A stretch of DNA of 64,000 nucleotides from Gemmatimonadota bacterium. GTDB lineage: Bacteria; Gemmatimonadota; Gemmatimonadetes; Gemmatimonadales; Gemmatimonadaceae. Of this stretch, positions 1 through 7,024 are shown piece by piece (positions within the stretch are counted from its first letter, which is position 1; the number at the start of each line of letters is the position of its first letter). Under the pieces are notes generated by a model, which was given only the letters and a program-made list of their open reading frames with translations, was not told where the DNA came from and did not search any database. Location of the stretch: NCBI GenBank assembly GCA_016194585.1, contig JACQBG010000026.1:1-64000 (forward strand), in the 5' to 3' direction. Both the position numbers and the translations under genes were made by a program.

Positions 1-49
1 GCGCGTAGCCGTATAACGCAGCTTGCTGCCGACGAGCGCGGGTGCGGTA

Positions 50-106
50 GCGGTTGCGGGGCCACTGCTCCACTTCATGAAAGGACGGCAGTGGCCCCAC
101 AACCGC
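50..106. repeat. long imperfect inverted repeat (hairpin)
   Basis: Arms 50-68 and 88-106 pair over 19 bp with a single mismatch (57 against 99); the 19-nt loop contains the palindrome TTCATGAA. There is no T-run after either arm, so a classical terminator is not supported. It lies 37 bp outside the left inverted repeat of the IS element and could be a structured insertion target, a REP-like palindrome or a terminator of an upstream gene that is not in the window. Only the pairing itself is seen. Confidence 0.6.
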
Positions 107-142
107 ATTTCATGGGAGCGCTCGCAGCAGAAGCAAACGTTG

Positions 143-152
143 ATATGACTGG
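143..152 (+). repeat. left subterminal inverted repeat of the IS
   Basis: ATATGACTGG, exact reverse complement of 1625-1634. In transposase orientation this is the downstream (right) end. Confidence 0.7.
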
Positions 153-392
153 AAGATTGTCAAGCACTCATTAGACGGCGAGCGAGCAGAGGTCCGGCGG
201 TGCCGGTGGCGGCTTCGACGATGAATCCTGCTGATATACGCCGATCAGCGGATCGCTCCGCCGGCGCGGCAAGAATTGGATTCGTCTGGAGCGGACTCGT
301 TCTAGGCGCGGAGATGCCGCGATCGGTTGCGGCCTCCATAACGAAGGCGAGCGTCCTCCTGTCGTGCCACCGGACACCGACGGACCGTCCGT
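153..392 (-). ncRNA. candidate guide (bridge/seek) RNA region of the IS
   Basis: These 240 nt between the transposase stop and the end repeat hold no convincing gene. In IS1111-type elements the guide RNA is reported to lie downstream of the transposase, which is this position. Short stems are visible: ACGGAC/GTCCGT at 380-392 immediately after the transposase stop, and GCTGAT/ATCAGC at 230-235/244-249. I could not assign target- or donor-binding loops, so transcript limits and function are inferred from position. Confidence 0.35.
158..163 (-). promoter_or_regulatory. outward-facing -35 box at the IS end
   Basis: A perfect TTGACA on the minus strand reads out of the element, ending 5 nt before the inverted repeat. 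No matching -10 lies downstream in the linear flank. At the opposite end TAGAAA (1640-1635, minus strand) would fall about 17-19 nt away if the ends joined in a circle. Junction promoters of this kind are known for IS110-family circles; the assignment here is inferred. Confidence 0.35.
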
Positions 393-1520
393 TCATGCGG
401 CGACGGCCTGCGGGTCAAGGTCCTGCATGACGGCCCAGAGAAATCCGACGAGCTCCCGCGCGACGGCGACCACGGCGATCTGCGGTTTGGTGCGCGCCGC
501 GAGGCGGCGATAGAGTGTGTGCAGTCGATGCTGCGCTTTCCAGGCGTGCGCGATCACCACGGGCGACTGGCCGCGTTGTCGCGCCTTGAGGGCGATGCCG
601 ATCTTCGGTTGATACCGGTACGCCCACCCCGCCTGCACGAGCACGTGACGACAGTGACTGTTCCCGGCTTTCGTGAGGGAGCCCCGTCGCTCGCGGTCGC
701 CCGACGAGTGCTCGCGCGGCACGAGCCCGAGATACGCCATCAGCTGCCGCGGTGACTGGAAGCGGCGCCAATCGACGAGCTCGGTGGCAAGCACCATCGC
801 GGCGTGCAGCTGCACACCGCGGAAGCACTGGAGACGCTGCACCGCGTCGGCCACCGGCGGCGTCAGCGCGAGCGCCGCGAGCTGACGGTCGAGTTCGTCG
901 CGGCGCGACAGCTTGTATTCGAGGAGCCCGAGATACTCGCCGAAGACGCGGCGATCTTCCGGCGCGAGCGGCGAGCGGACGCTCGCCAGCTGCCGGAGCC
1001 ATTCGTAGTGCGCCTGGCGCCACGGCGTGCCCTCGCGATAGACGAAGCCGCGCCGGGCGAGGAACTTGAGAATGTAGTGTCGGCTCCGCAGCACCTCGCG
1101 CTGAAACGTCTCGCGACAGCGCACGACGTCGCGCACGCGCTCCTCCGCCTCGGAGGGGATGCGCACCACGGTGAGCTCCCCGGCGCGATAGAGCCGCGCG
1201 AGCTGGATGGCGTCGTGCTTGTCGTGCTTGCGCTGGTGGCCGGGCTTCGTCGGGATCAACGAAGGCGCGATCACGTCGCACGCGATGCCCCACGTCGCCA
1301 TCGCGCGGTGGATCACGTAGCCGGCGCCGCTCGCTTCGTAGCAGGCGTGGACCTCGCCCTGCGCGCGGAGCCGCTCGCAGAATCGCTTGAGTTTCGCTAA
1401 ATCATTGGGGAGGCGTTCGACGCGGGTGGGCGCAATTGCGCCACCGGGGAGCACCGCGATGGTGACGGACTCCTTGTGCACGTCGAGGCCGAGGTAGATC
1501 GTTGTCGCAGCAGATGACAT
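393..1520 (-). CDS. IS110-family transposase (375 aa)
   Basis: RNA-guided DNA recombinase of the IS element. The N-terminal RuvC-like DEDD domain begins with YLGLDVHKES (Asp13), followed by YEASG (Glu62) and HDKHDAIQLARL (Asp100, Asp103). The C-terminal transposase_20 domain holds the block RGSLTKAGN (Ser281 region), which carries the catalytic serine in this family. The ATG at 1520 starts MSSAATTIYLGLDV; an upstream in-frame ATG at 1574 would add 18 residues unlike the family. All acidic residues expected of DEDD are present and the frame is intact, so it looks active. Confidence 0.93.
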   Translation of the reverse strand: MSSAATTIYLGLDVHKESVTIAVLPGGAIAPTRVERLPNDLAKLKRFCERLRAQGEVHACYEASGAGYVIHRAMATWGIACDVIAPSLIPTKPGHQRKHDKHDAIQLARLYRAGELTVVRIPSEAEERVRDVVRCRETFQREVLRSRHYILKFLARRGFVYREGTPWRQAHYEWLRQLASVRSPLAPEDRRVFGEYLGLLEYKLSRRDELDRQLAALALTPPVADAVQRLQCFRGVQLHAAMVLATELVDWRRFQSPRQLMAYLGLVPREHSSGDRERRGSLTKAGNSHCRHVLVQAGWAYRYQPKIGIALKARQRGQSPVVIAHAWKAQHRLHTLYRRLAARTKPQIAVVAVARELVGFLWAVMQDLDPQAVAA

Positions 1521-1624
1521 GGGCTGGTCTTCGCGAAGGGGCGACCGCTGGTGCGTCGCCGGTGGCTCTGGCAACTCCGACTCATCTCGTGAGGAGCTAA
1601 CCCACGCGAAAGCCGGAGGCCAGC

Positions 1625-1634
1625 CCAGTCATAT
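1625..1634 (-). repeat. right subterminal inverted repeat of the IS
   Basis: CCAGTCATAT, exact reverse complement of 143-152. In transposase orientation this is the upstream (left) end, about 104 nt before the start codon. Confidence 0.7.
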
Positions 1635-1652
1635 TTTCTAGCCCGACCTGGA

Positions 1653-1877
1653 ATGGCATCTAAACCGGAATCCACCCACCCGAATGCCGCGGCGTTTCCC
1701 TCGGGGATGTCCGGCCCCGCTCTGCGAGCTCTGGCAAATGCGGGAATCACGTCATTGACGCATCTCACGCGCTGGACTCGTGCAGATCTGCGCGCGTTGC
1801 ACGGCATGGGGCCGAAAGCCATCATCGTACTCGACGCCGCGCTCCGCGAGCGCGGCCGGCGGTTCAAGGACGGTTGA
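1653..1877 (+). CDS. small helix-hairpin-helix protein (74 aa)
   Basis: The C-terminal two thirds (LRALANAGITSLTHLTRW, LHGMGPKA) has the spacing of a helix-hairpin-helix like the RNA polymerase alpha C-terminal domain. Such stand-alone 60-75 aa proteins are common and probably bind nucleic acid; the partner is unknown. It begins about 18 bp outside the IS end, so its native upstream region may have been displaced. A second ATG at 1707 would still leave the HhH intact. No clear ribosome-binding site is seen. Confidence 0.65.
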   Translation: MASKPESTHPNAAAFPSGMSGPALRALANAGITSLTHLTRWTRADLRALHGMGPKAIIVLDAALRERGRRFKDG

Positions 1878-1947
1878 TGGGCGGCGGGCCGCGCAGCAGT
1901 ACTCTTCTCGTTGGCTGGACCAAGCTGACTTCAACCCCGCCTCGGAC

Positions 1948-2334
1948 GTGATCTCTTCCATCGTTTCCCGTATCAGTGCAGTGATCCTGGCTCTGGGTGG
2001 GCTGGTGCTGCTGTTCGCGTCTGACGCGTTGCTCCCCATTCTGCTGCCTGGCCTACCACCTTCTGCCGGTTGGCTGGGGCAGTGCGTCGCAGCCGGTTGG
2101 TTGAGTGTGGCGCTATTCAATTGGAACGCGCGCGAGACCACGCTCGGCGGCATCTACGGGCGCCCGGCCGTGAATCTCAATCTCGTGCTCTATCTCGTGA
2201 GCGCCCTCGCGCTGCTCAAGGCAAAGGATCCGACAGTCGCCATGCGGCTGCTGACGCTGCCGGTGGCCGTTATGGCGCTGGTCTACGCGACGCTCCTGCT
2301 ACGTGGACCATTCGATCGATCTGCCGCCAGCTGA
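1948..2334 (+). CDS. four-helix membrane protein, unknown function
   Basis: The open frame extends upstream into the HhH gene. Membrane character begins only at VISSIVSRISAVILALGG, so a GTG at 1948 is the likely start (128 aa). Hydrophobic segments lie at about residues 2-33, 41-62, 75-92 and 97-118, with the motif NWNARETTLGGIYGRP between the second and third. No family is recognised with confidence. The start is uncertain because no Shine-Dalgarno sequence is visible. Confidence 0.55.
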   Translation: MISSIVSRISAVILALGGLVLLFASDALLPILLPGLPPSAGWLGQCVAAGWLSVALFNWNARETTLGGIYGRPAVNLNLVLYLVSALALLKAKDPTVAMRLLTLPVAVMALVYATLLLRGPFDRSAAS

Positions 2335-2392
2335 CCCGGCGCTGCTGCAGCCGCGGATCGGCGGCGACGCACTACTTCTTCGAGATGGTGCC

Positions 2393-2659
2393 ATGACGCA
2401 TCGCTTCGCCGTCGGGGACTGCGTGCGCGTACCGGACGGGCGCATCGGGCGAGTCCGCGCGGTGGAGGCGGGTCAGTACCGCATTCGCGTTCAGCGCCGG
2501 ACGAGCAATACGCACCAGTTCCTGCGACTGCGCGCGGCGGAGTTGTCGCGGGTGGACTGTCCGAGCGGCTGGATGAGCCCCGAGGGGTATCGTCGGTATC
2601 TCCACGCGACCCTGGCCAAGCTGCGCGAGCGTCAGCGGGCGAGAAGGAACAGCGAATGA
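2393..2659 (+). CDS. small KOW/SH3-barrel-like protein (88 aa)
   Basis: Begins MTHRFAVGDCVRVPDG and continues IGRVRAVEAGQYRIRVQRR, a pattern like KOW or Tudor-type beta barrels that contact nucleic acid or ribosomal surfaces. The C terminus is a charged helix (LAKLRERQRARRNSE). An upstream in-frame ATG at 2303 would overlap the previous gene by 32 nt, so 2393 is preferred. Function unknown. Confidence 0.6.
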   Translation: MTHRFAVGDCVRVPDGRIGRVRAVEAGQYRIRVQRRTSNTHQFLRLRAAELSRVDCPSGWMSPEGYRRYLHATLAKLRERQRARRNSE

Positions 2660-2732
2660 AGACGCCAGCGCCTCAGAGACTCGACCGCCCCTCGGTCACG
2701 GTGTGGAAGGCATAGGCATATGGCGCCGCTAA

Positions 2733-3095
2733 CGTCAATCGGCGAGTCGCGTGAACATTCAGGAGGCGTCGGCGTCAGCGTTGCCGTTCGCCGAAAACAC
2801 GTTCGACCTCGTCACGGCCGTCGAAACACATTTCTCGTGGCAGGATCTGAGTGGAGGCATGCGAGAGGCACTGCGTGTGTTGAAGCCGGGCGGCCGCATG
2901 GCCGCGATCGCGGAAATCTACAACGGCGGGAAGCACGCCAAGTATGCCGACCGATTGGCACAGTGGACGACGATGGCGGTTCTCGACGTCGCCCAGCACA
3001 GGGCGATGTTCGCGGACGCTGGCTTCGCCCAGATCGCCGTTGACGAAGACGTGCGCAGAGGATGGATCTGTGTGCTGGGCACAAAGCCGCAGTGA
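2733..3095 (+). pseudogene. 5'-truncated SAM-dependent methyltransferase
   Basis: Encodes only the C-terminal half of a class I methyltransferase: LPFAENTFDLVTAVETHF (post-motif II region), LRVLKPGGRM (motif III), then YNGGKHAKYADRLAQWTT and RRGWICVLGTKP, typical of small UbiE-like methyltransferases of about 210-230 aa. The glycine-rich SAM-binding motif I is missing. The homologous frame can be followed upstream only to a TAA at 2730. A GTG at 2751 could start translation, but the product would lack the cofactor site. Confidence 0.75.
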
Positions 3096-3132
3096 GGCCC
3101 GACCTCTCGAACCATTAGCCGGAAGTCGCATC

Positions 3133-3426
3133 ATGCTCCTTCTCGTCATCTCAGCGTTCGGCCTTATCGTCCCGAACGGATTCTTCGTCTACTGGCTGCT
3201 CTTCGAGTTCAATGGCCTCGGACCGGTGCTGCACGATAGACTGGCACTCGGATTCATCCTCGATGTATTCCTCGCACTGATCCTCCTCAGCGTCTACTTC
3301 GCTCGGCACCCGCTCGGACGCGTGAAGTGGTACTGGTTCGTGGTGCTCTCGTTGCTTGGCGGCTTCGGCTTCAGCCTGCCGCTCTACTACTGGCTCAATC
3401 GGCGTGGAGCGCGGAGCTCCGCGTAA
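3133..3426 (+). CDS. DUF2834-like membrane protein (97 aa)
   Basis: Three hydrophobic segments (about 2-23, 35-55, 63-85) with the conserved ending FGFSLPLYYWL that matches the SLALPLFL pattern of DUF2834 proteins. It starts at ATG 3133 with GGAAG 8 nt upstream. It lies 37 nt after the methyltransferase remnant and overlaps nothing. DUF2834 proteins are small inner-membrane proteins of unknown role. Confidence 0.65.
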   Translation: MLLLVISAFGLIVPNGFFVYWLLFEFNGLGPVLHDRLALGFILDVFLALILLSVYFARHPLGRVKWYWFVVLSLLGGFGFSLPLYYWLNRRGARSSA

Positions 3427-3458
3427 CTTTCCTCGTCAGCCAACTCCAATCGACTCTC

Positions 3459-4169
3459 GTGATACTTCAAGCGTGGAACATCCAAGCCGGCGGCGGGACG
3501 AGGATCGCCGAGATCATGAAGTCGATCGCGAGGAATGCGGCCGACACGGTCGTGCTGGGTGAGACGACGCCTACGCGACTGGAGGAACTCAAGACTGGCT
3601 TGCGGGCACTCGGGTTCTCCACGTTTCACGCTCCCGAGCCGCCCGCACGGAAGCGCGGCATCCTGCTCGCGTCGAAGCGACCATTCGAAAAGCGCGAAGC
3701 GTCCGCACTAGGGCCGGTAGAGCGCCATCGCTGGGTGGAAGCGTGGTTTCCCAATGAGCACTTGGGGCTGGCCGGCATCTACTTCCCGGACACGTCAAAG
3801 CCGATTCAAGCGCTCTGGCCGCGCGTTCACGAGGCGGCCACGCGTCGTCGTCACGAGCAGTTCCTGCTCGTCGGCGACTTGAACAGTGGTCACGGGGCAT
3901 TCGATACCGAGGGCGCTGATCTGAGCAGCGATCCGTGGTTCACGGCAATGCCTTTCCACGGGATGGTCGATCTCTGGCGGCACAAGCACCGTGATGAGCG
4001 TGAGTACTCCTGGTACAGCAAGCATTCGGGGAGAAGGCGAGGCTTTCGCTTGGATCATGCGTTCGGAACGCTGTCGGTGCGACGTCGAGTCCGCGGGGTT
4101 TGGTATTCTCATGAGGAGCGCCTCGCGAAGACCTCAGATCATTCCGCGCTTCTGCTATCGCTCCGCTGA
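3459..4169 (+). CDS. endonuclease/exonuclease/phosphatase-family protein (236 aa)
   Basis: Metal-dependent phosphodiesterase fold. Visible signatures in order: WNIQ (Asn7), LGETT (Glu35, metal ligand), VGDLNSG (Asp140, Asn142), RLDHAF (Asp199, His200) and SDHSALL (Asp227, His228), the full catalytic set of the EEP superfamily. The frame is open further 5', but GTG 3459 places AWNIQ at the N terminus as is normal in the family. No signal peptide, so cytoplasmic; substrate (nucleic acid, lipid or phosphoester) cannot be told. Confidence 0.8.
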   Translation: MILQAWNIQAGGGTRIAEIMKSIARNAADTVVLGETTPTRLEELKTGLRALGFSTFHAPEPPARKRGILLASKRPFEKREASALGPVERHRWVEAWFPNEHLGLAGIYFPDTSKPIQALWPRVHEAATRRRHEQFLLVGDLNSGHGAFDTEGADLSSDPWFTAMPFHGMVDLWRHKHRDEREYSWYSKHSGRRRGFRLDHAFGTLSVRRRVRGVWYSHEERLAKTSDHSALLLSLR

Positions 4170-4182
4170 GTCGACTAAGGAT

Positions 4183-4211
4183 GAGTGCCACCCGACGCCG
4201 CTATGGCACTC
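4183..4211. repeat. 8-bp inverted repeat after the EEP gene
   Basis: GAGTGCCA (4183-4190) and TGGCACTC (4204-4211) form a hairpin with a 13-nt loop, 14 nt after the stop at 4169; TTTT occurs 15 nt later. A second small palindrome (CACGAC/GTCGTG, 4247-4252/4259-4264) follows. Possibly a weak terminator; otherwise the 4170-4347 gap holds nothing recognisable. Confidence 0.35.
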
Positions 4212-4347
4212 GGCGATGTGAGCCCCTTTTGAGACACGTGCCGCCGCACGACTCGCGCGTCGTGAGCCGAGCAGGTAGCATCAAGTTGAGCGGCACCACG
4301 ACCGCGAAGCTGAACTCTCTTCGTCAGTTCGCCGAAAAGGAGATTCC

Positions 4348-4833
4348 ATGAGGTTGCGATGGCTCGCACTCGCGCTCGCGGTGGTCGCCTTCACTGGATC
4401 GTCCGCGCACGCGCAGGTTCCGTTGCAGTTCAGCACGCTGCAAGACCCCGCTACGCTCGATGCGCCTGTCCGCTCGGCGGTCGTCGCGACCTCCATCGGA
4501 TATCGCCTCGCTGGCTTTCGCCAGTTCGCGGCTGACTCCGTCCTTCTGGTGTACGACGATTCATCACTGACGGCGGCCGCGCTGCGCGCTCACAAGTGGA
4601 TGTTCGGCCCGCCGACGACCGTCGCCGAGAACGACGGCTGTCCCCCGGAGAAGGTCCTCGGCCGGAAGATCGCTCGCGCACTATGGCGCCAGCTCGGCAG
4701 GCCGAAGGCGCTCCAGCAAGTCATGATCGCCGTGCGCGGCACCGTCGGCACGGACCGGTGGACCACGGAAGCGATGTTCTACTATCCGGAGCAGCTTGAC
4801 GGGCCCTGGGTCGGCGATGCGAAACGTCCGTAG
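4348..4833 (+). CDS. secreted protein of unknown function (161 aa)
   Basis: Clear Sec signal peptide (MRLRWLALALAVVAFTGSSAHAQ, cleavage near residue 23). The mature part has no motif I recognise; notable blocks are VVATSIGYRLAGFRQF, VLLVYDDSSL and DRWTTEAMFYYPEQL. A GGAG box lies 8 nt before the ATG. It is followed 37 nt later by a lipoprotein gene, and the two may be co-transcribed. Probably periplasmic. Confidence 0.7.
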   Translation: MRLRWLALALAVVAFTGSSAHAQVPLQFSTLQDPATLDAPVRSAVVATSIGYRLAGFRQFAADSVLLVYDDSSLTAAALRAHKWMFGPPTTVAENDGCPPEKVLGRKIARALWRQLGRPKALQQVMIAVRGTVGTDRWTTEAMFYYPEQLDGPWVGDAKRP

Positions 4834-4870
4834 CCGCGAGCTGTCAGAAGGTTAGGGAGGCAGCCACTGG

Positions 4871-5302
4871 ATGAGCACCCGCGCCGCCATGCTATCTGGA
4901 GCGCTGCTCGCACTGAGTGCGTGCGTCCCACCACCGCAGCTTCGCGTCGTCGTTCGACCCGACCTGCCCGGCGATGCGCGCGTACGCGTGCGAGCGAGCT
5001 ACATCGACGTACCCCCGGCGATCCGGCAGGCGACAGTGAGCGCGGTGCGCGATGCCGGCATGGTCATCATGACGACCGAACCGCGGCAGACGGACGAAAC
5101 TGTTCTGACGCTCCGTGCGCACTGTGGCCGCGACTGGTTGTTGCGGTGGCGGTGCAGAGAGTACTCCGTGCGTCTCGTCGACGGCGAGACCACAGAGATC
5201 CGCGCCACCGCCACGCTCAATCCCATCGCGCGCTCGCCGGCGCGGATGGCCGCCATCCGCGATTCGCTCAGTGTCGGCCTTCGGCGCCGCGAGCGTCCGT
5301 GA
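4871..5302 (+). CDS. small lipoprotein of unknown function (143 aa)
   Basis: A short signal peptide ends in the lipobox LSAC (Cys18), predicting diacylglyceryl anchoring. The mature region is basic, with VRASYIDVPPAIRQATVSAV and a cysteine pair (LRAHCGRDWLLRWRC). AGGGAGG lies 9-15 nt upstream of the ATG. No family recognised; location in the cell envelope is inferred from the lipobox alone. Confidence 0.7.
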   Translation: MSTRAAMLSGALLALSACVPPPQLRVVVRPDLPGDARVRVRASYIDVPPAIRQATVSAVRDAGMVIMTTEPRQTDETVLTLRAHCGRDWLLRWRCREYSVRLVDGETTEIRATATLNPIARSPARMAAIRDSLSVGLRRRERP

Positions 5303-5345
5303 GGTGCTGCAGGCCGTCCTGACAATTCATTGGAGTGCACGCCAC

Positions 5346-5744
5346 ATGCCATCTCGCCGGAACCGCGCGCCGACGCGGCGAATGCCAGCCGATCACTTCG
5401 CCGTAGTGCGCGCCCTCGCCGCCGTGCTCCCCGGCGTCGAGGAGGCCATGTCGTACGGCACGCCGGCGCTCAAGGTGAAGGGCAAGTTGCTCGCGCGATT
5501 GCGCGAGGACGGCGAGACGCTCGTCGTGCGCACGACGCCGGAGGATCGCGAACTGATGCTTCGGACGTGGCCGAAGCTGTTCCATCTCACGGAGCACTAT
5601 CGAGATTATCCGTTCGTCCTGGTGCGGTTGGACAAGATCGACCGTAAGCAGCTCGCCGAGGTGCTCGAAGACGCGTGGGTTCGCGTCGCCCCCCTCCGCC
5701 TTCGAAAGGAACGGGAGGCGCGCGGCAAGCAGCCCGGCGCGTGA
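5346..5744 (+). CDS. MmcQ/YjbR family protein (132 aa)
   Basis: The segment LPGVEEAMSYGTPALKVKGKLLARL followed by VVRTTPEDRELML and YRDYPFVLVRLDKID is characteristic of MmcQ/YjbR (DUF419) proteins, whose double-wing fold is thought to bind DNA. The frame is open back to 5115, but the conserved part begins after ATG 5346 and the upstream portion overlaps the lipoprotein gene. Role unknown. Confidence 0.8.
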   Translation: MPSRRNRAPTRRMPADHFAVVRALAAVLPGVEEAMSYGTPALKVKGKLLARLREDGETLVVRTTPEDRELMLRTWPKLFHLTEHYRDYPFVLVRLDKIDRKQLAEVLEDAWVRVAPLRLRKEREARGKQPGA

Positions 5745-5862
5745 CGCGTGTTAGTGTCGACTTGCGGCGCACGGCCGTGGCCGCCTCTATTAGAAGCCCC
5801 GCAGCACCGGCCAGTCGTCGCTTCTCACTGATCGCCCTCTCCTATCCGAGCCGATCCGTACA

Positions 5863-6291
5863 ATGACCGATCGTTCCCCCGCTCTCCCAGCTCGACCGAT
5901 GGACGATCTCCTCACAGCGCGGAGCCTCGAGGTGGCGCTGACCGTGGCTGCGGTGCGGACGAGTGCGGAGTGGTATCGCGATACGCTCGGCTTCACTATC
6001 GATCGGGAATTCGAACGCGATGGGCGACTGCTTGCCATCCGCATCAGCGCCGGCGCCATCCAGATCCTCCTCGCGCAGGACGACGGGGCGAAGGGCGCCG
6101 ATCGGCCCAAGGGCGAAGGCTTCTCGTTCCAGATCACCACAGCGCAGCCGATCGATGCGATCGCCGCACGAGCCAAGCGGGCGGGAGCGGTCCTCGATCT
6201 CGAGCCCACCGACGCACGTGGTGCGCGCGTCTTTCGGCTAAGCGACCCGGATGGCTTCCGCATCACCATCTCCTCGCCGCGTGAGCCCTGA
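5863..6291 (+). CDS. VOC (glyoxalase/bleomycin-resistance) family protein (142 aa)
   Basis: A single vicinal-oxygen-chelate module: VRTSAEWYRDTLGFTID, RISAGAIQILL and VFRLSDPDGFRITI follow the paired beta-alpha-beta-beta-beta pattern. The metal-ligand pattern is not clearly that of glyoxalase I, so binding or detoxification of a small molecule is the safest role. Alternative start at ATG 5899 (MDDLLTARS). Cytoplasmic. Confidence 0.8.
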   Translation: MTDRSPALPARPMDDLLTARSLEVALTVAAVRTSAEWYRDTLGFTIDREFERDGRLLAIRISAGAIQILLAQDDGAKGADRPKGEGFSFQITTAQPIDAIAARAKRAGAVLDLEPTDARGARVFRLSDPDGFRITISSPREP

Positions 6292-6310
6292 CCAACCTTT
6301 TTGCTGACGG

Positions 6311-6327
6311 CGCTTTCTACGAAAGCG
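6311..6327. repeat. small perfect hairpin CGCTTTC-tac-GAAAGCG
   Basis: Seven-bp stem with a 3-nt loop, 20 nt after the VOC stop codon. Could help end the VOC transcript, but no T-tract follows. Confidence 0.35.
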
Positions 6328-6412
6328 GTCGAGTGCGGGTGTTCATCTGTCGCCTTCGAGGTCGGAGGGCCGCAAGAGATCCCGCCGGACATCTATGCGG
6401 AGGTGTGAGGGG

Positions 6413-6958
6413 ATGGGTACGCTCGTCTTCGGCATGATGCAGTCTCTCGACGGCTACGTCGATGGCGTCTCAGGCGCGCTGGAGATGCCTCCGCCCGACG
6501 CCGTGCTTGGCCGTCATTTCACGGATCACGTGCGCGGCCTGGCCGGCTGCCTGTACGGTCGACGGATCTACGAGATCATGCGCTACTGGGACGAGGATCG
6601 ACCGGAGTGGGACGAGGGAGACCACGAGTTCGCGGCGGCGTGGCGGGCAAAGCCGAAATGGGTCGTCTCACGTACGTTGAAGTCGGTCGGCGCGAACGCC
6701 ACGCTGGTCGGTAAGAACGTCGAGGCGTTCGTGCGCAGACTGAAGAAGGACGTCGAAGGTGAGATCGACGTCGCGGGGCCCGCCCTCGCGGCGAGCCTCA
6801 CCGACTTCGGCCTCATCGACGAGTACCGTCTCTACTTTCGCCCATTCGTGCTGGGCGGCGGCAAGCCGTACTTTGCCGGTGCCCGGCCACCGCTCCGCAT
6901 CATCGCCAGCGATCGCATCGGCGAGGAGGCGGTTCTGGTGACATGTGTCCCAGCCTGA
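6413..6958 (+). CDS. dihydrofolate reductase-fold protein (RibD C-terminal family)
   Basis: Starts MGTLVFGMMQSLDGYVDG, the classic N-terminal strand of RibD_C/DHFR-like reductases, and continues with KPKWVVSRTL, DVAGPALAASLTDFGLIDEY and FVLGGGKPYF (a dinucleotide-binding-type GGG). 181 aa, normal for single-domain members. GAGGGG overlaps the approach to ATG 6413, preferred over ATG 6395. These proteins bind NAD(P)H and reduce an unknown substrate; they are not essential folate enzymes. Confidence 0.85.
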   Translation: MGTLVFGMMQSLDGYVDGVSGALEMPPPDAVLGRHFTDHVRGLAGCLYGRRIYEIMRYWDEDRPEWDEGDHEFAAAWRAKPKWVVSRTLKSVGANATLVGKNVEAFVRRLKKDVEGEIDVAGPALAASLTDFGLIDEYRLYFRPFVLGGGKPYFAGARPPLRIIASDRIGEEAVLVTCVPA

Positions 6959-6977
6959 GCATCTAGTCCGCCCGGCT

Positions 6978-7000
6978 GCCGCTGCTGCTGAGCGGCAGGC
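6978..7000. terminator. 8-bp hairpin downstream of the RibD-like gene
   Basis: CTGCCGCT and AGCGGCAG flank a 7-nt loop shortly after the stop at 6958. No T-run follows, so this is a candidate intrinsic or factor-assisted terminator only. Confidence 0.35.
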
Positions 7001-7024
7001 ACGCATCCGAGAACGGAGCGCGAC

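Larger units (their letters stand above)
143..1634 (-). mobile_element. IS110-family insertion sequence, IS1111-like subgroup
   Basis: One transposase gene is flanked by a 10-bp inverted repeat, ATATGACTGG at 143-152 and its complement CCAGTCATAT at 1625-1634. IS1111-type members of the IS110 family have short subterminal inverted repeats, whereas classical IS110 members lack them, so the subgroup call rests on this repeat. True ends probably lie a few bases outside the repeats. About 104 nt separate the outer repeat from the transposase start and 240 nt of non-coding DNA follow its stop. No target-site duplication was evident, as expected for this family. Confidence 0.75.

Noticed and set aside
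50-106. attC-like site at the IS-proximal hairpin
   Set aside because: Outer arms carry GTT on the left and AAC on the right, the reverse of attC polarity, and the required inner boxes are absent.
2751-3095. GTG start giving an intact small methyltransferase
   Set aside because: The protein would lack the SAM-binding motif I, and homologous sequence continues upstream of the GTG. A truncated gene fits better.
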